NCBI RefSeq assembly: GCF_000003605.2 | Contig: NW_003139817.1 | Span: forward strand, 222,748-247,279 | DNA from: Saccoglossus kowalevskii | Taxonomy: Eukaryota > Hemichordata > Enteropneusta > Harrimaniidae | Direction of reading: 5' to 3' | DNA: 24,532 bases | In this document: in pieces, positions 21,319 to 24,532 of the stretch | How positions within the stretch are numbered: position 1 is the first letter of the stretch | Layout: every line of letters starts with the position of its first letter | Notes under the pieces: generated by a model | Databases searched by the model: none | What the model was told of the DNA's origin: nothing | What the model saw: only the letters and a program-made list of their open reading frames with translations | Translations under genes and position numbers: made by a program

Positions 21319-21770
21319 TTTTCAATGTTTTGCAAGAAGTGTTCAGTCAGTGTTTTCAATGTTTTGCAGGAAGTGTTCAGTCAGTGTTTTCAATGTTTTA
21401 AAGTGTTCAGTCAGTGTTTTCAATGTTTTGCAGGAAGTATTCAGTCAGTGTTTTCAATGTTTTGCAGGAAGTGTTCAGTCAGTGTTTTCAATGTTTTGCA
21501 GGAAGTGTTCAATCAGTGTTTTCAATGTTTTGCAGGAAGTGTTCAATCAGTGTTTTCAATATTTTGCAGGACATGTTCAATCAGTGTTTTCAATATTTTG
21601 CAGAACATGTTCAATCAGTATTTTCATTGTTTTGCGGGATGTGCTCAGTCAGAATTTTCAGTGAATTAAAAAATGTGTTCAGTCGGTGTTTTCAATGAAT
21701 TCCAGGATGTGTTCAGTCAGTGTTTTCAATGAATTGCAGAATGTATTCTGTCAGTTTTTCAATGATTTAT
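21319..21770. repeat. 34-bp minisatellite, about 13 copies
   Basis: The unit is TTTTCAATGTTTTGCAGG followed by AAGTGTTCAGTCAGTG (34 bp). Five inner copies are nearly identical, and one (about 21387-21418) has a 2-bp deletion. Copies decay toward the 3' end, with GAATT replacing GTTTT. Because 34 leaves remainder 1 on division by 3, each plus-strand frame reads all three phases in turn. No phase has a stop until the decayed end, so three long overlapping frames appear. They share one 34-residue Cys/Phe/Ser-rich pattern (for example CSVSVFNVLQEVF). This is a consequence of the repeat and is not evidence of a gene. Confidence 0.9.
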
Positions 21771-22675
21771 TCTGAATGACAAACGAAATGACATTAATGT
21801 TTACATATAAATGTCCTACATGTAAATTTATCTTACATATTGAATGAATACATCCTGTCCAACTCTGACAGTTCGCAGTTAGTTTTTTGAATTGGAATGG
21901 ACATGAATAAAACAGAATGACCACAAGTTGGCCATTTTTTCAACCCAATAAACAAATCGGTGGACACATTAATGTACCCACACAGAACCAAAATTAACTG
22001 ACCTAAGAATGACGGGTTATATCCCCCACCTAACGCCACCCATTCCACGCACTTTTTAACAAGAGCATGCTCACCCAGGGTTCGCCAAACTAGTTTATCG
22101 TATCTATGACTAATTAAAATCATTCATTAATGACCCACAGTAATACCAACGATTTCTTGATTAAAGTGGCAAGAACTAGTTTTTACTTGAGTTCACCAGA
22201 GGTCGAAAAAGCTGACATTTTCTCTATATATAAATTTCCTTAATTTGTGAATTTGTACACCTAAGAATATTTGTAAATTGTTATAATAAGATAGTGGAAC
22301 AATCGACTATGCTAGAAGAATCATGTACATGTAGGTAACATCTGTAATGTATTTTTAGGAACTGTAAAACCAAAATTGTCTCAAATTAGTTAAAGTGCGC
22401 ATTTACAAGAATTCATTTTCATTCTACGTGTGCTGAGTATACTTTCAAGAATTTCTATGGTGTATATTAGCAAGTATTCAGAGAGAAATGCAGCTGCAGT
22501 ATATTACTTCAATTTAGAGAAATAATCATTTTGGGTCATGCCTCAGCAGATTCAATTATTTATAATGGGGTATCATTGTCTTAACAAGAATCACTTAAGG
22601 TCAATAAGTCAAAAGCTTTCAATTATCTGCTTCAAACATTTTTTTTACCAATATAAAACGGCATACAAACAAATA
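21771..22675. other. Non-coding stretch with one GC-richer open frame
   Basis: A minus-strand open frame (22123-21833, 96 codons) crosses a GC-richer patch at about 22015-22110. I do not recognise its product (it contains KKCVEWVALGGGYNPSFLG). A donor-like CTTAG/GTCAGT lies inside it. Whether it is an old coding fragment or chance is undecided. Confidence 0.35.
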
Positions 22676-23030
22676 GGTGAATTTCCGTTCAACTGCGAGA
22701 TCTCGCGAGATGCATGAAAGACACGCGTCGAACGTCTGTCGCTAAAATCAAACGATTTGATTTTGGACTCGAATTTCTTTATTTCGTAGCTCACATCGAC
22801 CGGCCGACAGAGGAATATTGCTTTTGAATACTCTGACTTAATCGAAATTGTTTATCATCAAATGTGGACAGCACATTATTAAGCATGGAAATGTCTCCCA
22901 AAATACTTTCGCGTTTGTCGAATCCCACACAATGTTTGATGCCACTACGACGCTATGACCGTTGTTTGTCTTGTTTTTACACTTGATTTCACGCATAACG
23001 CATGATTCTCGCAGTGAACGGAAAATAGTC
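22676..23030 (+). mobile_element. 355-bp TIR-bearing MITE, family 3, copy 2
   Basis: TA flanks both ends (22674-22675 and 23031-23032). The left end GGTGAATTTCCGTTC-A-ACTGCGAGA mirrors the right end read backwards, GACTATTTTCCGTTCACTGCGAGA. It matches 11697-12015 along its length in the same orientation but is about 36 bp longer. It is GC-richer than the flanks. It carries the exact palindrome TCTCGCGAGA at 22701-22710, next to GCGAGATCTCGC. It is non-coding. Confidence 0.78.
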
Positions 23031-24532
23031 TATTCTGGCAGCACAACCAATAGTTGCAGTATAGCCAACCTAAGATAAACTACGTAGCTCTACGCTGTAG
23101 GCATACATTGCCTGTGCACAAGATTATTATGATTCTGAGATTTCTATAAATGCATATTTTTAGAGTATTTTTAGAAGTATAAAAAAGCAGAAAATGTTAG
23201 GTTTGTGTGTATGTGAGCAAACACAGCAGGTATTAATATTTGATTATCTCTGGCTGCACCAGTAAACAAAGTAAGAGCTGGAAATATTTTTAATGAAATG
23301 TGTTAATGTGTTAACTAATCTTAATTTGTGGGTAAATTACATATTACATTTTAAAGTTTGTACTACATGTAGTAATATGCAGTTCAACAAGATACAAGAT
23401 AAATGACTACCAGAACAACGATTTACATGTACAAGACATTTTTTAGTAGAATTAGTTCATGTATGTCTGAGAAACATGTATTCATTTTAGATAACATGGC
23501 TACCAATCCATGTATGATTGGTGATAGCTTTGTGCCAGTTTCAGGACATGCATATTTGAGAAATGGTCAATCAGTCAGCCCTATACACAAAGACACAGTA
23601 ATAACAAAGACTCCAATTAAGAGATTAACCTACAGGACCTACATTAACATAAATTCTTTATCAGGATTTAATTTATTTTAACCTCACTTTGAGCTAATAG
23701 CAGTACTGAGGTTGCAAGATCATCTAGGACTGAAATACTGCATTTATAATTAGTTTTCTTTAAAATTCAGAACTTCCGATTTGTGACAATATCTATCTTT
23801 ACAATTCTTTTCCATATTTCAGACAATTATAAAGAATATTTAATGAGTGACCAATTGATCATATTTATTCATTAAATCTGATATTATGGGTCACAAATTT
23901 TGATATTTTATATTTATCACATATATGGATTTCCAGTCGTTTTTTTCCGGCAGAATTAAACTACCGGTAACATCAGAATCGTTATTTTTATCTGTGCATC
24001 TTTAGCTTCTTAGCACATCCAATTATTTGCACACAGAATCACCAGACCATAGTAAACGTATGCTGCAGCTAGTTTATCAGCTGTGATTAAACAAATCATT
24101 TATTTATGGAACCATCAATGTATTTTAAGGTTAGACATGTAGAGGCACACTGGCAACATTTTTCCTGAATTATGGGATAGTGAGTGGGTCTTGAACCATC
24201 TCAACATTATATCAGCGAGTAGTGGTTCAGTGGAGAAATGAATCCTTGCATTGCCACGGTTATGATCTGGGAATTAAAAACAACACAAATTCTCAATTTG
24301 CGACTTTAAAAGGAAAAACACATGTTGGCGAATGGATGAAACTATTGGCATATAACGAAAAACAGGTTGCCAATATTTCAGGCAGGTATCCCAAAAATAA
24401 TTTGTCTTGTCACTAAACAAGCTATGTTTTGCATATTAAGAGGGGACAAGTTGGTGACATCACAATCTCAAAATTCAACGACCAATCAGATGAGGTATAT
24501 TGCTTGTACAATTCAGTCACAATGCCAAGTTA
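23031..24532. other. Non-coding stretch
   Basis: AT-rich. Plus-strand frames at 23403-23681 and 24222-24416 have no recognisable protein content. A TGGTTCAGTGG box (24223-24233) and a GGTTATGATCT box (24258-24268) resemble tRNA-type promoter boxes A and B, but the spacing is short and no tRNA fold or SINE tail was seen. Confidence 0.4.

Larger units (their letters stand above)
2376..24532 (-). other. Very large 5' intron (or intron plus upstream DNA) of the alpha-2/delta gene
   Basis: Everything at higher coordinates than the 60-bp exon appears non-coding and repeat-rich. I looked on the minus strand for further N-terminal exons and found none convincing. A small exon could still be missed by eye. 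If none exists here, the intron exceeds 22 kb and hosts all the repeats listed below. Confidence 0.45.

Noticed and set aside
21218-21698. Three overlapping plus-strand frames rich in Cys, Phe and Ser
   Set aside because: They are produced by the 34-bp minisatellite in all three phases. There is no non-repeat domain, signal peptide context or splice support.
23403-23681. 92-codon plus-strand frame
   Set aside because: Composition and sequence match the AT-rich background. No motif or splice context supports a gene.
24222-24416. 64-codon plus-strand frame
   Set aside because: Short, with no recognisable motif, and it overlaps possible SINE-like boxes.
1-24532. CRISPR arrays, bacterial operons, rRNA or complete tRNA genes
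   Set aside because: None was seen. The repeats lack spacer-repeat regularity, and the window is eukaryotic by splice and transposon evidence.

Overview
This window is AT-rich, intron- and repeat-dominated animal nuclear DNA. There are no bacterial-style genes. Spliced exons with textbook donor and acceptor sites, TA- and TTAA-flanked miniature transposons, LINE remnants, and frequent ACATGTA-type motifs suggest a marine invertebrate. A mollusc or another lophotrochozoan is the best guess, but that is a style judgement and was not tested.

Only one real gene is recognisable. Three exons on the minus strand (2316-2375, 1451-1577, 1030-1161, in transcript order) join in frame. They encode part of the extracellular N-terminal region of a voltage-gated calcium channel alpha-2/delta subunit (CACNA2D family), including the VWA_N segment just ahead of the von Willebrand A domain. 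The exons for the signal peptide and extreme N-terminus were not found at higher coordinates. The VWA-domain exons must lie below position 1. The rest of the window (2376-24532) is therefore most simply read as one very large 5' intron, more than 22 kb long, or intron plus upstream DNA.

That large interval is filled with mobile and tandem repeats. From low to high coordinates: a 181-bp TA-flanked MITE (90-270) with an inverted sister copy at 18261-18440; three CTCF-like motifs (2421-2528); a degenerate array of homeodomain/octamer-type motifs (about 3660-4490); a short interspersed repeat at about 5196 and 8694; a TTAA-flanked palindromic MITE (8435, truncated; 12713-12833, complete); a decayed TIR element near 9079; the 3' end of a LINE on the plus strand (about 10266-10636); a second MITE family (11697-12015 and 22676-23030); a 556-bp TIR element (13594-14149); a 5'-truncated, dead LINE reverse transcriptase on the minus strand (about 16416-18130); a tandem repeat complex (about 19414-20650); and a 34-bp minisatellite (21319-21770) that keeps all three plus-strand frames open.

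I found no evidence of a novel multi-gene system. The points most worth checking are the alpha-2/delta exons and their very long 5' intron, the paired MITE families, the phase-cycling minisatellite, and the regulatory-motif clusters inside the intron.
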